A DNA stretch of 64,000 bases from JANOBD01 sp031411495 (GTDB lineage: Bacteria; Planctomycetota; Phycisphaerae; Tepidisphaerales; Tepidisphaeraceae), in contig JANOBD010000100.1 in assembly GCA_031411495.1 (NCBI GenBank), forward strand, positions 1 to 64,000. Reading direction: 5' to 3'. Numbering within the stretch: the stretch's first letter is position 1; each line of letters begins with the position of its first letter. Of this stretch, positions 35,221-43,481 are shown piece by piece. The position numbers were made by a program, and so were the translations under genes. The notes below the pieces were generated by a model that searched no databases, was not told where the DNA came from, and worked only from the letters and a program-made list of their open reading frames with translations.

Positions 35221-36726
35221 TCAGGCTGCCCGGCGACGGCGCATGAGTGGCACCAAAGCGCAAATGGCGATCGGTTCGGGAACGATCGACCGCGCCAACG
35301 TCCAGTCCGACTCGAACCGCGCGCTGTCATAGTTCTGCGCCACGAACAACAGATCCGGGAAGTTCACCGCACCATCGCCGTTGAAGCTGCCCATCGCCCA
35401 GCCTGCGCCGCTCGACAGGTCATAGTTCTGCGCGACAACGAGTAGATCGCTGAAGTTGACCGCGCCATTCAGGTCGACGTCGCCGTACTTGCTGTGCTTG
35501 AGGAGGTGAACCCACGCATCGGCGTCGCTCAACAGAGCGTTCGGCGTGGTGACGAGTTGGCCGTCGCCGGTGACGTCGTAGAGTTTCGTCGCCGGCGTGG
35601 CCGCTCCGGACGGGGTGTAGAGCAGCAGGTCGATGTCGTGCGCATCGACGCTGCCGTCGTTGTTGAAATCGCCGGGCTTGCGGATCGTGAACGCTTCGTC
35701 GCTGAGCAGGTACGTGCCGGCCGCGTAGACCTGCGCGGCGACCGTGTCGCGAACCGATGCAGTTGTCGGATTAAATAGCGAGAACGTGTTGGGCGCGTTG
35801 TTGTTGCCGTACACCTCGATCGCGAGTGCGTACGCGTGGAGGTTGGCGTACAGGCTGTCGGAAAAGGTGCCGGTGGTGTCGTAGCCGACATAGCCGACCG
35901 GATTTCCCGAGCGCGTCGAGACGCCGTTGGCGATGCGGTTGATAATCGTTGCATCTGCAGGCGGGAGCGCGGGGTCGCTGGTGCTCGACCAAGGCCTGAT
36001 GACCAGGTTCGTCCCGCTGTGAAAATCGACCGCGCCCAGCAGGTTGCCGAAGCGAAGCGGGTTGCTCACGAACGACCACGCCGCCGCCGCTTCCGGAGTG
36101 GAAAGCGCCGACGGGCCGGAATACGTTTCGCTCGTAACGACATCGTCGCCATCCACCCAGCGATAGGGGAAGTTGCGGTTCGTATCGACACCGCGGTTGG
36201 TCGAGGTGGCGCTCTGCCCGGCGTAGAGCTGCATGTTCTTACGCTTCGAGCTGGCGCCGCCTTCGACCTGGACGCGGCCATCGGGATTCATGTTCGGCAG
36301 GATCCAGAGCTCGCGGGTCGAGAGCGCATCGACGGCCGCAGGCACACCGGCGCGGTAGTCGCTCACGAGTTTGTCCGCGAAGCGATACATCGATTCGGAG
36401 CTGATCACCTCGCGCGCGTGCTGGCTTGCGCCGTAGACGAACTCGGGCTTCGCGCCATCCGCCTGTCCGGGCGCGACCGTGAGCTGCAGTGCGATCAGGG
36501 GCCGATCCTGAAAGCTTCTGCCGTACTCGACGACACGAACCAGATCCGGATTCGCCGCCGCGAACGATGCCGACCAGGTCTGAAGCTGGGCGTACGACTG
36601 GTAGATGCCCACGCTGCTGAACGTCTGCGCGGAAGCGACGCCGGCAATGCAGAGGCTGGCGAGAACAGGTGAAAGCAGATGACGCGCTTCGCGGGAGGAA
36701 AGTGGGTATTGCACGGCTTTAATCAT
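35221..36726 (-). CDS. Secreted M14 zinc carboxypeptidase with EF-hand/dockerin repeats and PEP-CTERM tail
   Basis: The 501-residue protein has a signal peptide (about residues 1-35), then an M14 peptidase domain with the zinc pair in YGASQHAREVISSES (HxxE), NMNPDGRVQ and STNRGVDTNRNFPYRW, the third zinc histidine in VDFHSGTN, and the catalytic glutamate in LAIEVYGN. Downstream are calcium-loop repeats (GDFNNDGSVDAHDIDLLLY, GDVDLNGAVNFSDLLVVAQN, GSFNGDGAVNFPDLLFVAQN) and IVPEPIAICALVPLMRRRRA as PEP-CTERM. It trims amino acids from peptides outside the cell and is likely surface-anchored. It follows an ECF sigma gene and a membrane-protein gene in the same orientation (gaps of 16 and 44 bases), so it may be part of that regulon. 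ATG 36726 is chosen. Confidence 0.9.
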   Translation of the reverse strand: MIKAVQYPLSSREARHLLSPVLASLCIAGVASAQTFSSVGIYQSYAQLQTWSASFAAANPDLVRVVEYGRSFQDRPLIALQLTVAPGQADGAKPEFVYGASQHAREVISSESMYRFADKLVSDYRAGVPAAVDALSTRELWILPNMNPDGRVQVEGGASSKRKNMQLYAGQSATSTNRGVDTNRNFPYRWVDGDDVVTSETYSGPSALSTPEAAAAWSFVSNPLRFGNLLGAVDFHSGTNLVIRPWSSTSDPALPPADATIINRIANGVSTRSGNPVGYVGYDTTGTFSDSLYANLHAYALAIEVYGNNNAPNTFSLFNPTTASVRDTVAAQVYAAGTYLLSDEAFTIRKPGDFNNDGSVDAHDIDLLLYTPSGAATPATKLYDVTGDGQLVTTPNALLSDADAWVHLLKHSKYGDVDLNGAVNFSDLLVVAQNYDLSSGAGWAMGSFNGDGAVNFPDLLFVAQNYDSARFESDWTLARSIVPEPIAICALVPLMRRRRAA

Positions 36727-36770
36727 GCGAAGGCGCCGGCCGTTGGCAATCCGATTTTCGCCGGATTCGC

Positions 36771-37211
36771 TCACCCTTTCGCCGCTGCGATCAATTTGAG
36801 CTGTGCCGAGATGTCGGCAAGCCGCGCGTTAAGTTGCCGCAGCGTCGCGCGGCGAGAGACGGCAACGAACCAGACGGTCAGGGTCGCCGCCAGGAACATC
36901 GTGCCGACGCTGAGCGCGAACGTCGCGACAACGCCGGTTTTCACCGCCTGCAGCATTTCGATCGACGCCTGCCGTGGCTCCGGCAACCCCGACGCTTCGT
37001 TGAACGCCACTTGCCGCTCCACGACCTTGGCGAGCATCGGCAGAACCGTCGACCAGGGCAGCATCACCACCGCCATCCACGCGATGATGCACGCCAGCCC
37101 GCTGAGCCAGATGCGTCGACGGTCACGCCGAAGTACGCCCTGCGTCAGCGCGGCCACATCGATCGGGTCTTCGCCGCGGAGAAGCGCTTTGCTGAAGTCA
37201 TCGTTGCTCAT
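36771..37211 (-). CDS. Small two-helix membrane protein, probable anti-sigma factor partner of the ECF sigma
   Basis: The 146-residue protein has a polar cytoplasmic N-terminus (SNDDFSKALLRGEDPIDVAA), two membrane helices (about residues 34-60 and 88-115) and an amphipathic Arg-rich C-terminus (LRQLNARLADISAQLKLIAA). It starts 16 bases after the ECF sigma stop codon with AAGGAA before ATG 37211. No zinc-finger anti-sigma HxxxCxxC motif is seen, so the role as anti-sigma factor rests on gene order and topology only. Confidence 0.6.
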   Translation of the reverse strand: MSNDDFSKALLRGEDPIDVAALTQGVLRRDRRRIWLSGLACIIAWMAVVMLPWSTVLPMLAKVVERQVAFNEASGLPEPRQASIEMLQAVKTGVVATFALSVGTMFLAATLTVWFVAVSRRATLRQLNARLADISAQLKLIAAAKG

Positions 37212-37227
37212 AATGGTTCCTTGTTTC

Positions 37228-37788
37228 TCACGATGGTTCGTTTTGAAAGTCGTTCAAGATCGCCCGCAGCGCGAGCTTGGCGTAGTGAATCCGCGACCGC
37301 ACTGTACCCAATGGCCGGCCGATTACCCCAGCGATCTGCTCGTAGCTCATGTCGTCGATGAACCGCAGCGCGAGCACCTCGCGCTGTTCCAACGGCAACT
37401 GGTTGATCGCGGTGCGAACCTGTGTCGCCTGTTCCCACGAAAGCGGGAGGTCTGGCTCGCCATCGTCGACCGGGTCGACCTCGAGCGATTCCACGCGAAG
37501 CGGCTTTCGCCGCATCGATCGATACGCCCGATCGCGGGCGATGCGGTAGAGCCAGACCGTAAACGCGTCCGGCTCCTTGAGTCGATCGAGATGCCGATAC
37601 GCGTCGAACCAGGTTTCCTGCAGCAGATCGTCCGCCGACTCGCGCTTGCCGGTGAGCTTTCCCAGGAACAACCGCAGCCGCGGCGAGTAGAGGGCGATCA
37701 GTTCGGCCAGCGCGAGTTCATCTCCGGCCTGGCAGCGCAGGATCAGGATTCGCTCGTACACGCGTGACAGGCCGTCGTTCACTGCCAC
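37228..37788 (-). CDS. ECF RNA polymerase sigma factor
   Basis: The 186-residue protein is a sigma-70 ECF: region 2 (about residues 20-88, LIALYSPRLRLFLGKLTGKR, ESADDLLQETWFDAYRHLDR, VWLYRIARDRAYRSMRR) and region 4 (about 125-180, QLPLEQREVLALRFIDDMSY, EQIAGVIGRPLGTVRSRIHY). The second region binds the -35 element. It starts GTG at 37788 and heads the operon with a small membrane protein and the M14 carboxypeptidase. It is divergent from an uncharacterised gene. Confidence 0.94.
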   Translation of the reverse strand: MAVNDGLSRVYERILILRCQAGDELALAELIALYSPRLRLFLGKLTGKRESADDLLQETWFDAYRHLDRLKEPDAFTVWLYRIARDRAYRSMRRKPLRVESLEVDPVDDGEPDLPLSWEQATQVRTAINQLPLEQREVLALRFIDDMSYEQIAGVIGRPLGTVRSRIHYAKLALRAILNDFQNEPS

Positions 37789-37918
37789 TAGAGTTGCGCG
37801 CCGCGGCGAGATGGTTCAATGAAATCCGTGAAATCGGTCTGCCGCGGTCCCGAACATCCGGTAGACCGCCGCCGAAAAGTTTCTGAAATTATTCTTGATT
37901 CTGTTTTGGAAGCGCTGC

Positions 37919-39187
37919 ATGATCGCCGCCGACGTGCCCAAAACCGCTAAAAACACCCAGCCCGGCTTCGATTCCGACGTCTCCGCCGTCGTCGGAAACG
38001 TCCGCCGACGCCTCGCCGCCATCGTCGAATCCGTCTGCGGCGGACAGCCCCGCGCTCAGGACATCACCGACCGCTTCGGCGTCTACCGCAAGCTCGGATG
38101 GCAGATCTGGAACGTCGTCTACGCAGAGGATGCTGTGGCCGCCATCAAACACCTGCCCAACCCGCGCACGCTCAAGGTCTGGCACGCCGCCGCGCGCAAG
38201 CAGGGGGTGAACGAGCAGATGCTCGTGAAGCTCGATGAATCCATCTCGCTGCTCAACAAGAGCGTCGAGACCCACGCGCCCGACCGCGAACTGCTCGACA
38301 TGCTCGTCGAGAGCCGTCCCGAATCGCGCGATGAAACCACCGACGCCCGCTGGCGCAAGCAGGCGTTCGCCGGCAACGCCTACACCTGGGGCGTGCGCGC
38401 CAAGTGCATGGTGGCCTCCGTCGTCATCTGCCCGTCGCGCGACCGCGCCGACTACTGGGACCTGATCCGCATGCAGGCGCTCTACGGCCTGATCCGCACT
38501 CGCCCAAACGTCCGCTGGCCGTTCGCGCAACTGCTCATCCGCAATCGCGACGGCCAGCCATTCACGTACGAGCGCGAGCCGTTGTCCAAAACCAACATCG
38601 TCGAGGAAACCGGCGTGCCGCTGCTGGAGGAGTTTTGCTCCAAGCCGTTGCCGGAAGTGATTCGCAAACCCGGGGCCATGCCCAACATGGTTGAGGACGA
38701 GCTCCAGCCCGGCGAGATCGGGCTCGCGGGCGCATCGACCATCGTGACCGGCGAACACCTCCGCGCCGTCGCGCCGATGTGGGCCGACAAACCCGGTGAA
38801 ACCGCGATGTTCGGCACCGGCGTCCGCACGCCGTGCGAACTGCTTGTCTCTGATCAACTCGTGCATCGCGACCTGTTTCCCGACGTGACGCGGGAACTGT
38901 GCGTATTCGGTGAGCTCATGACCCAGCTCAGCCGAGACGAACGCGATCGCCTGCCGATGCTTGAGAAGGTCCAACACCTGGGCCGCGCCAGCGACGGCGT
39001 GCAGACGGCCGATGCGCCGCGGTATGGCGAGCTGGTGGAATTGATGATTCGTAAGAGTGGGTACTCGGCAGACGACTTCGACGTGTACCGCATCCGCATG
39101 CGATACCCGCCGATGCCCGTCTCCGTCATCGTGCGACATGAGTTGCCGATGAAATCGCGCCGGCCAAACCCGGGACACGGAAACTAG
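37919..39187 (+). CDS. Conserved-looking protein of unknown function (422 residues)
   Basis: I do not recognise a family. The N-terminal ~100 residues are helical (VRRRLAAIVESVCGGQPRAQ, DITDRFGVYRKLGWQIWNVV, HLPNPRTLKVWHAAARKQGV) and could be a regulatory helix bundle. A large C-terminal region follows, with charged and proline-rich loops (GDGQPF-like QLLIRNRDGQPFTYEREPLS, FCSKPLPEVIRKPGAMPNM). No signal peptide or membrane helix is evident, so it is likely cytoplasmic. GGAAG precedes ATG 37919; an in-frame ATG at 37895 is less well supported. The gene is divergent from the ECF sigma gene, which makes a regulatory link possible but unproven. Confidence 0.72.
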   Translation: MIAADVPKTAKNTQPGFDSDVSAVVGNVRRRLAAIVESVCGGQPRAQDITDRFGVYRKLGWQIWNVVYAEDAVAAIKHLPNPRTLKVWHAAARKQGVNEQMLVKLDESISLLNKSVETHAPDRELLDMLVESRPESRDETTDARWRKQAFAGNAYTWGVRAKCMVASVVICPSRDRADYWDLIRMQALYGLIRTRPNVRWPFAQLLIRNRDGQPFTYEREPLSKTNIVEETGVPLLEEFCSKPLPEVIRKPGAMPNMVEDELQPGEIGLAGASTIVTGEHLRAVAPMWADKPGETAMFGTGVRTPCELLVSDQLVHRDLFPDVTRELCVFGELMTQLSRDERDRLPMLEKVQHLGRASDGVQTADAPRYGELVELMIRKSGYSADDFDVYRIRMRYPPMPVSVIVRHELPMKSRRPNPGHGN

Positions 39188-39208
39188 CTTTTCTACAGGA
39201 GCCAGAAG

Positions 39209-40330
39209 ATGAAGAGGATGAGTCTGACATTGTCGATCGTGGGTGCGCTGTCGAGCCTGTCGCCGGCAACGCCGCTGTTCAAGATCACGCCACTGGCGAC
39301 CGACGGCGCGTTCGACGCGTACGTGGGCGGCATCAACGATGCCGGAGTGATCGTCGGCCATACCGAGAATGCCGACGGCTTCGCAACGGCGATGAAGTGG
39401 AGCATCACGGGCGCCGCGACGCCTTTGAGCGGCCTTGCGGGTGGCGACGGCTACGCCAAGGTCAATCGCGTCAACAGTTCCGGTGTTGCCGTGGGCCTTG
39501 CCCACGCGAGCAACGGCGAAACGCACGCGACGCAGTGGAAGACGGACGGCACCGTCGTCGACCTGGGCACCCTCGGCGGCACCTACAGCTTTGCGCAGGA
39601 TATTGCCGACAACGGCCTGGTCGTCGGCTCGTCCACCATGGCCACCGGCGGCCAGCACGCGCTGACCTGGACCGAGGGCACCGGCCTGGTCGACTTCGGC
39701 AGCTTCAACTCCACCGACCGCAACTACTACGCCGGTTTCAATGCCGTGAACAACGCCGGACTGAAAGCCGGAACGGGCTATCGCCTCTTTTCGCCCTATC
39801 ACGCGTGCCTCTCGCGCCCGGGCGATACCGGCATCACCGACATCTCGCCGCCGGCGCAGTATTCCACCGGCATGGCGCTGGCCGTGAACGAAGGCGGCAC
39901 CGTCGTCGGCTACCAGAATCTCAACGGCCGCGGCTCGCCTCATCCCGTCATCTTCAACGATGACGGCACCCTGACCGACCTCGGAACACTGAATCTCGGC
40001 GAAGGCTGGGCACAGGACGTCAATGATGCCGGCGTCATCGTCGGCCGCGTCTTCGGCACCAACGACGTCGGCGACTTCATCCAGAAAGCGTTCGTCTACA
40101 TGGACGGCACCATGTACGACCTGATGGACGTGATCGGCGGCGGCGCTGCGGAAGGTACCAGCGGGTGGACGCAGTTCTTCGAAGCCACCGCGATCAACAA
40201 CCTCGGCCAGATCGCCGGCGAAGGCGTCTACAACGGCGAAATCCGCCCGTTCGTTCTGACGCTGGCACCCGAGCCCGCCTCGCTCGCCTCGGTAACTGTG
40301 CTTTCTCTCGCGCTGCGCCGCCGTCGCTGA
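39209..40330 (+). CDS. Secreted HAF-repeat PEP-CTERM protein
   Basis: The 373-residue protein has a signal peptide (MKRMSLTLSIVGALSSLSPA), then HAF-type repeats characteristic of extracellular beta-propellers: YVGGINDAGVIVGHTENADG, VNRVNSSGVAVGLAHASNGE, DLGTLGGTYSFAQDIADNGL, VVGSSTMATGGQHALTW, AWAVNEGGTVVGY-like and DVNDAGVIVGRVFGTND. It ends APEPASLASVTVLSLALRRRR (PEP-CTERM). AGGAG upstream of ATG 39209 (CAGGAGCCAGAAG) gives a good start. Its biochemical role is unknown; surface localisation is likely. Confidence 0.88.
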   Translation: MKRMSLTLSIVGALSSLSPATPLFKITPLATDGAFDAYVGGINDAGVIVGHTENADGFATAMKWSITGAATPLSGLAGGDGYAKVNRVNSSGVAVGLAHASNGETHATQWKTDGTVVDLGTLGGTYSFAQDIADNGLVVGSSTMATGGQHALTWTEGTGLVDFGSFNSTDRNYYAGFNAVNNAGLKAGTGYRLFSPYHACLSRPGDTGITDISPPAQYSTGMALAVNEGGTVVGYQNLNGRGSPHPVIFNDDGTLTDLGTLNLGEGWAQDVNDAGVIVGRVFGTNDVGDFIQKAFVYMDGTMYDLMDVIGGGAAEGTSGWTQFFEATAINNLGQIAGEGVYNGEIRPFVLTLAPEPASLASVTVLSLALRRRR

Positions 40331-40368
40331 ATTGCCGCCAACAGTTGAAAACGAAATACAACTCAGGC

Positions 40369-40397
40369 ACGGGCCTTGCGCGTCGCGCAAGGCCCGT
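40369..40397 (+). terminator. Perfect GC-rich hairpin after the HAF-repeat gene, likely terminator
   Basis: ACGGGCCTTGCGC (40369-40381) and GCGCAAGGCCCGT (40385-40397) form a perfect 13-base-pair stem with a GTC loop, 39 bases after the stop codon. There is no long T tract, so rho-independent activity is not certain. Confidence 0.6.
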
Positions 40398-40620
40398 TCG
40401 CTTGAGAGCTCATCCACGACGCGTTCCGCGAATTTCGACCGCAACAACCCGAGAGTTTGCGCCGCCCCGATTTGCTGGTGTCCGGCACCGGGCCGATTTC
40501 GTCTTTTTTATTGATTTCGTTGTGAACGGAAGTTCATGTGGTGGCACTTAGTAATTGTGGGCAGGACGCAACGTCGCCCCTGCCGAGTTCTCGAACAACC
40601 TTCCTCTTTGGAGGTGCATG

Positions 40621-41313
40621 ATGACCCCTATGTTCCAGCCCCTGGAATCCCGCCAGTTGCTGTCGGCCGTACTGAGCGCCGGCACCCTGACGGTGACCGG
40701 CACTGCCAAGAACGATCGCATCTCGATCACCCTCAGCAAAGACCTCGCGACGGTCACCGTGAAGGAAACCTCCGGCAGCCGGTTCCGCAAGGGAACCACC
40801 ACCTCGACCGATTTCACCGCGGCCGATGTCACCTCGATCGTCGTCAACGCCGGCGCGGGCAACGACTCGGTCGCGCTCCGCGGCGGCAAGCGCAGCACGC
40901 CGTTCGCCGTCGCGGCAACCATCAACGGTGACGCCGGCAACGACAACCTTGCCGGCGCTGCTGGCAATGACACCATCAACGGCGGCGAAGGCGACGACAA
41001 CCTCTACGGCGGCAAGGGCACCGACCTGCTCAACGGCGATGCGGGCGATGACCTGCTCGTCGGCGGTGCCGATATCGATACCCTGAACGGCGGCGCGGGC
41101 GACGACCTGCTCGTCTCCAAAGGCGATGGCGTGATCGATATCGTCGACGGCGGCACCGACTCCGCCGCCACCGGCGAAGATGACCAGGACTCCGCGCTCT
41201 CCGATTCCAATGAGTCCCCGCTCAACGCGCTCGTTGTCACCCCGGCCGACCTCTGGCATGGCTTTGGCCATGGCGGCGGTGAACACGGCCACGGCGGGCA
41301 CGGCGGCCACTGA
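40621..41313 (+). CDS. LEPR-XLL exported RTX-repeat calcium-binding protein with His/Gly-rich tail
   Basis: The 230-residue protein starts MTPMFQPLESRQLLSAVLS, with the LExRxLL(S) signature within the first 15 residues. RTX nonapeptide repeats (GGxGxDxLx) span about residues 100-170 (NDTINGGEGDDNLYGGKGTD, LLNGDAGDDLLVGGADIDTL, NGGAGDDLLVS), forming a calcium-binding beta-roll. The C-terminus HGFGHGGGEHGHGGHGGH is a striking His/Gly tail that could bind metal ions. RTX proteins often use type I secretion, but no ABC/MFP genes are adjacent. GGAGG (40610-40614) fits ATG 40621 better than ATG 40618. Confidence 0.85.
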   Translation: MTPMFQPLESRQLLSAVLSAGTLTVTGTAKNDRISITLSKDLATVTVKETSGSRFRKGTTTSTDFTAADVTSIVVNAGAGNDSVALRGGKRSTPFAVAATINGDAGNDNLAGAAGNDTINGGEGDDNLYGGKGTDLLNGDAGDDLLVGGADIDTLNGGAGDDLLVSKGDGVIDIVDGGTDSAATGEDDQDSALSDSNESPLNALVVTPADLWHGFGHGGGEHGHGGHGGH

Positions 41314-41385
41314 ACGGAGCGGCGGCAGCTTCGCGGTCTGAACCGCGGACGCCGCTTTCTCACCCAAAAGAAAAGAGAGCACTCT

Positions 41386-41407
41386 CGGGGCAGGTTTTCC
41401 TGCCCCG
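41386..41407. terminator. Hairpin terminator-like element downstream of RTX gene
   Basis: CGGGGCAGG (41386-41394) and CCTGCCCCG (41399-41407) form a perfect stem with a TTTT loop. It is followed by GAAGTG, not a T tract, so it may act with the next hairpin. Confidence 0.55.
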
Positions 41408-41482
41408 AAGTGTCTCGCTTCGCGATCGGGTTGGCCCCGCCCTTCCCGATCGCTCCGAATCTCTACGGCTGTCCGCTTGTCG

Positions 41483-41547
41483 GGGTGAGGCTGATTGAAT
41501 TGGAGATGACGGGCCAGCGAGGCCCGTCCGATCGGCCTCACCCTTTT
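41483..41547. terminator. Two-stem terminator between convergent RTX and PEP-CTERM genes
   Basis: Outer arms GGGTGAGGC (41483-41491) and GCCTCACCC (41535-41543) enclose inner arms GACGGGCC (41508-41515) and GGCCCGTC (41521-41528), followed by TTTT. It sits between genes on opposite strands and would stop transcription from both sides. Confidence 0.75.
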
Positions 41548-41582
41548 ACACGCCTGCCTCTCTCTGTGAGACGTCTTCGAGA

Positions 41583-42254
41583 TCAGCGGCGCTTGCGGCG
41601 AACCAGCATCGACGCGATCGCGAACTGAAACCCTGTAATGGGCTCGGGAAGTGCGCGGACGTTGTCGATTCCGAGCGTCATCGCGATCGATTCGCCGTCT
41701 TCGTCCACGATCGAGTTGGAGAGAATCCGCATCGACGTGACGCCGCTCATCGCATCGGCATAGCTTCCGGTGAGGACGGTCAAATCACTTTCGCGGAGAG
41801 GAAACGTATGACTCATCCAGGCGCTGCCGGCCGGAACGGCGAACGACTCGGTCGTCACGATCACGCTGGTTGCCGAGCGGAAGGCCAGACGAATGTTGCT
41901 GTCCGTAGTCCCCAGGTCCTTGGCGTCGAGTGAAATCGCGCCCACGCCGGCGGTGGTGAAATTGCCCGTCCATTGGACTTGATTGAACATGATCTGCTTG
42001 CTGCCAGCGCCGGAGCCGCCGCTGGAGATGTTCTGCAGAAATGCGTCGCCGGCGCCCGCGGGTCCGCCGCTCGCCACCCGCGTCGGTGGATTCGGGCTGG
42101 CGACGCCCTCCTGCCAGCCGGCCGTATTGATCGCGAACGTATCGACCTGGCCGATGCCGATGCCGCGGGCCGTGCCAGACGCCAGCAACGCGGCGCCGAC
42201 AACTAGTGACACCGAGGCAGCCACGCAACGCCGCCGTGAATGAACTTCATGCAT
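41583..42254 (-). CDS. Secreted PEP-CTERM protein, unknown body
   Basis: The 223-residue protein has a signal peptide (about residues 1-32, CVAASVSLVVGAALLASGTA) and the tail LPEPITGFQFAIASMLVRRKRR. The body resembles the choice-of-anchor beta-sandwich proteins of the PEP-CTERM world (VDTFAINTAGWQEGVASPNP, GTTDSNIRLAFRSATSVIVT, GIDNVRALP just before the tail), probably a carbohydrate-binding-like fold. Function unknown. AAGGAG precedes ATG 42254, which is preferred to a longer frame. Confidence 0.82.
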   Translation of the reverse strand: MHEVHSRRRCVAASVSLVVGAALLASGTARGIGIGQVDTFAINTAGWQEGVASPNPPTRVASGGPAGAGDAFLQNISSGGSGAGSKQIMFNQVQWTGNFTTAGVGAISLDAKDLGTTDSNIRLAFRSATSVIVTTESFAVPAGSAWMSHTFPLRESDLTVLTGSYADAMSGVTSMRILSNSIVDEDGESIAMTLGIDNVRALPEPITGFQFAIASMLVRRKRR

Positions 42255-42421
42255 CTCTCTCTCCTTCGTGTAGATGGACCCTTCCCGTGCAGATCGATTT
42301 AAGCTCGTCGATGATTCCACGAATCCCAATGCAATCGCGCGTACACAGACCTGTCACCTCGCGCACCCGGCGCCTGAGGCGTGATCCGACCGTCGAAGAC
42401 GATTTGGCGGTGTTCTCTGAT

Positions 42422-43045
42422 TTAACGTCGACGGCGGAGAGGTGCGAGGGCGGCAACCGCCATCGCGCCCAGCGTCGGCTCCGGAACGACTCTTGGTGCG
42501 AACGAATCGACCGTGGCCACCGAGCCGTCGATCACGATCGCGGAGGTCGGCCCGTAATTGGCCGCGTTGGTCTGTACGACCATCTGGACGGTTGACAGTC
42601 CCGGCGCAATCACGCCGGTGCCGATCGGTGCGCCGAAAAACCGGAAGCCGATCACGTTCCCGCCTGCGTCGCGGTCGTTGAACGCCGGGAACGCCAGGTT
42701 TGGCCCCGGTACCGGCGGGCAGCTGAAATCGGTGAGGAAGCCGGCGAACCCGTTGACGGCCATCCGCTCGATCGAGTGCGTGCTGGTCGCGTTGTTCTGG
42801 ATGGTGTAGACGAACGTCAGGCCGCCCAGCGGGTTGCTCGTGTCGCCGCTGACGACCGTACTCGTGAACGTGCCGGTGTAATCGGTCCCGACAAACGGGT
42901 TGGCGGAGCTGGCGAGCACCGTTCCGCCGACGGGACCGAGTTCAAAGACCACGGCCGCGGTAACCCCTGGCGCGATCAGCACCGCGTGGGCGGCCGAGCT
43001 GAGGACCAGAACCGGGACAGACGCCTTCAACATTGCACGAAACAT
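42422..43045 (-). CDS. Secreted PEP-CTERM protein, unknown body
   Basis: The 207-residue protein has a signal peptide (MFRAMLKASVPVLVLSSAAH A-V) and ends VVPEPTLGAMAVAALAPLRRRR. The body is a beta-rich domain (TFTSTVVSGDTSNPLGGLTF, FVYTIQNNATSTHSIERMAV, IGFRFFGAPIGTGVIAPGLS) like other choice-of-anchor PEP-CTERM proteins; I see no catalytic motif. GGGGAGG lies upstream of ATG 43045. It is the third exported protein in a row. Confidence 0.82.
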   Translation of the reverse strand: MFRAMLKASVPVLVLSSAAHAVLIAPGVTAAVVFELGPVGGTVLASSANPFVGTDYTGTFTSTVVSGDTSNPLGGLTFVYTIQNNATSTHSIERMAVNGFAGFLTDFSCPPVPGPNLAFPAFNDRDAGGNVIGFRFFGAPIGTGVIAPGLSTVQMVVQTNAANYGPTSAIVIDGSVATVDSFAPRVVPEPTLGAMAVAALAPLRRRR

Positions 43046-43481
43046 CACGGACCTCCCCGAGTTAAAAGCCGAATGGTGGTGGAGGCAAAGCGTAACGCGC
43101 CGACGGCGACCTGTCGGCGCGATTTGCGATGGATTTGGCGCGCCGTTTCGTCGGACAGATCTGGATGGACACGAACCCGACTATGCCGCGATGGAAATCG
43201 CGGATCGATCAAGATTCGACGCAGGCCAGTTCCGCGATTTCCATCGCGGCGTGTCCAACCCATCGCGTCGGGGCGACGGGGGCAAAACACGCGGACTTTG
43301 GTCTGGAATCGCTCGCAACATCGGTTGTATGAATGTGCCGATGGCCCTCATTATTCATCCGCCCGAAACCTCGCGCGCATCGCCACCCAACCCGCGAGCG
43401 GCTACAACACCCGATGCAACGAAATGCAAGAGAATGCAAGACTCTGCGAAACCGCACTGGCACTTGCATCGGGAGGCGAAA
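43046..43481. other. 436-bp intergenic region without supported gene
   Basis: Between the divergent PEP-CTERM gene and hisA I find no convincing gene. It holds a perfect 20-bp inverted repeat (listed separately) with partial outer arms GGACACG/CGTGTCC. Confidence 0.5.
43185..43250. repeat. Perfect 20-bp inverted repeat upstream of hisA
   Basis: GCCGCGATGGAAATCGCGGA (43185-43204) is repeated exactly in inverse orientation at 43231-43250, with a 26-base spacer. GGACACG and GTGTCC further out extend it imperfectly. It resembles the other dispersed long hairpins of the window. Confidence 0.8.

Noticed and set aside
37889..40447. 852-codon minus-strand frame
   Set aside because: It spans two clear plus-strand genes and has the Arg/Val/Ala/Asp composition typical of antisense frames in high-G+C DNA.
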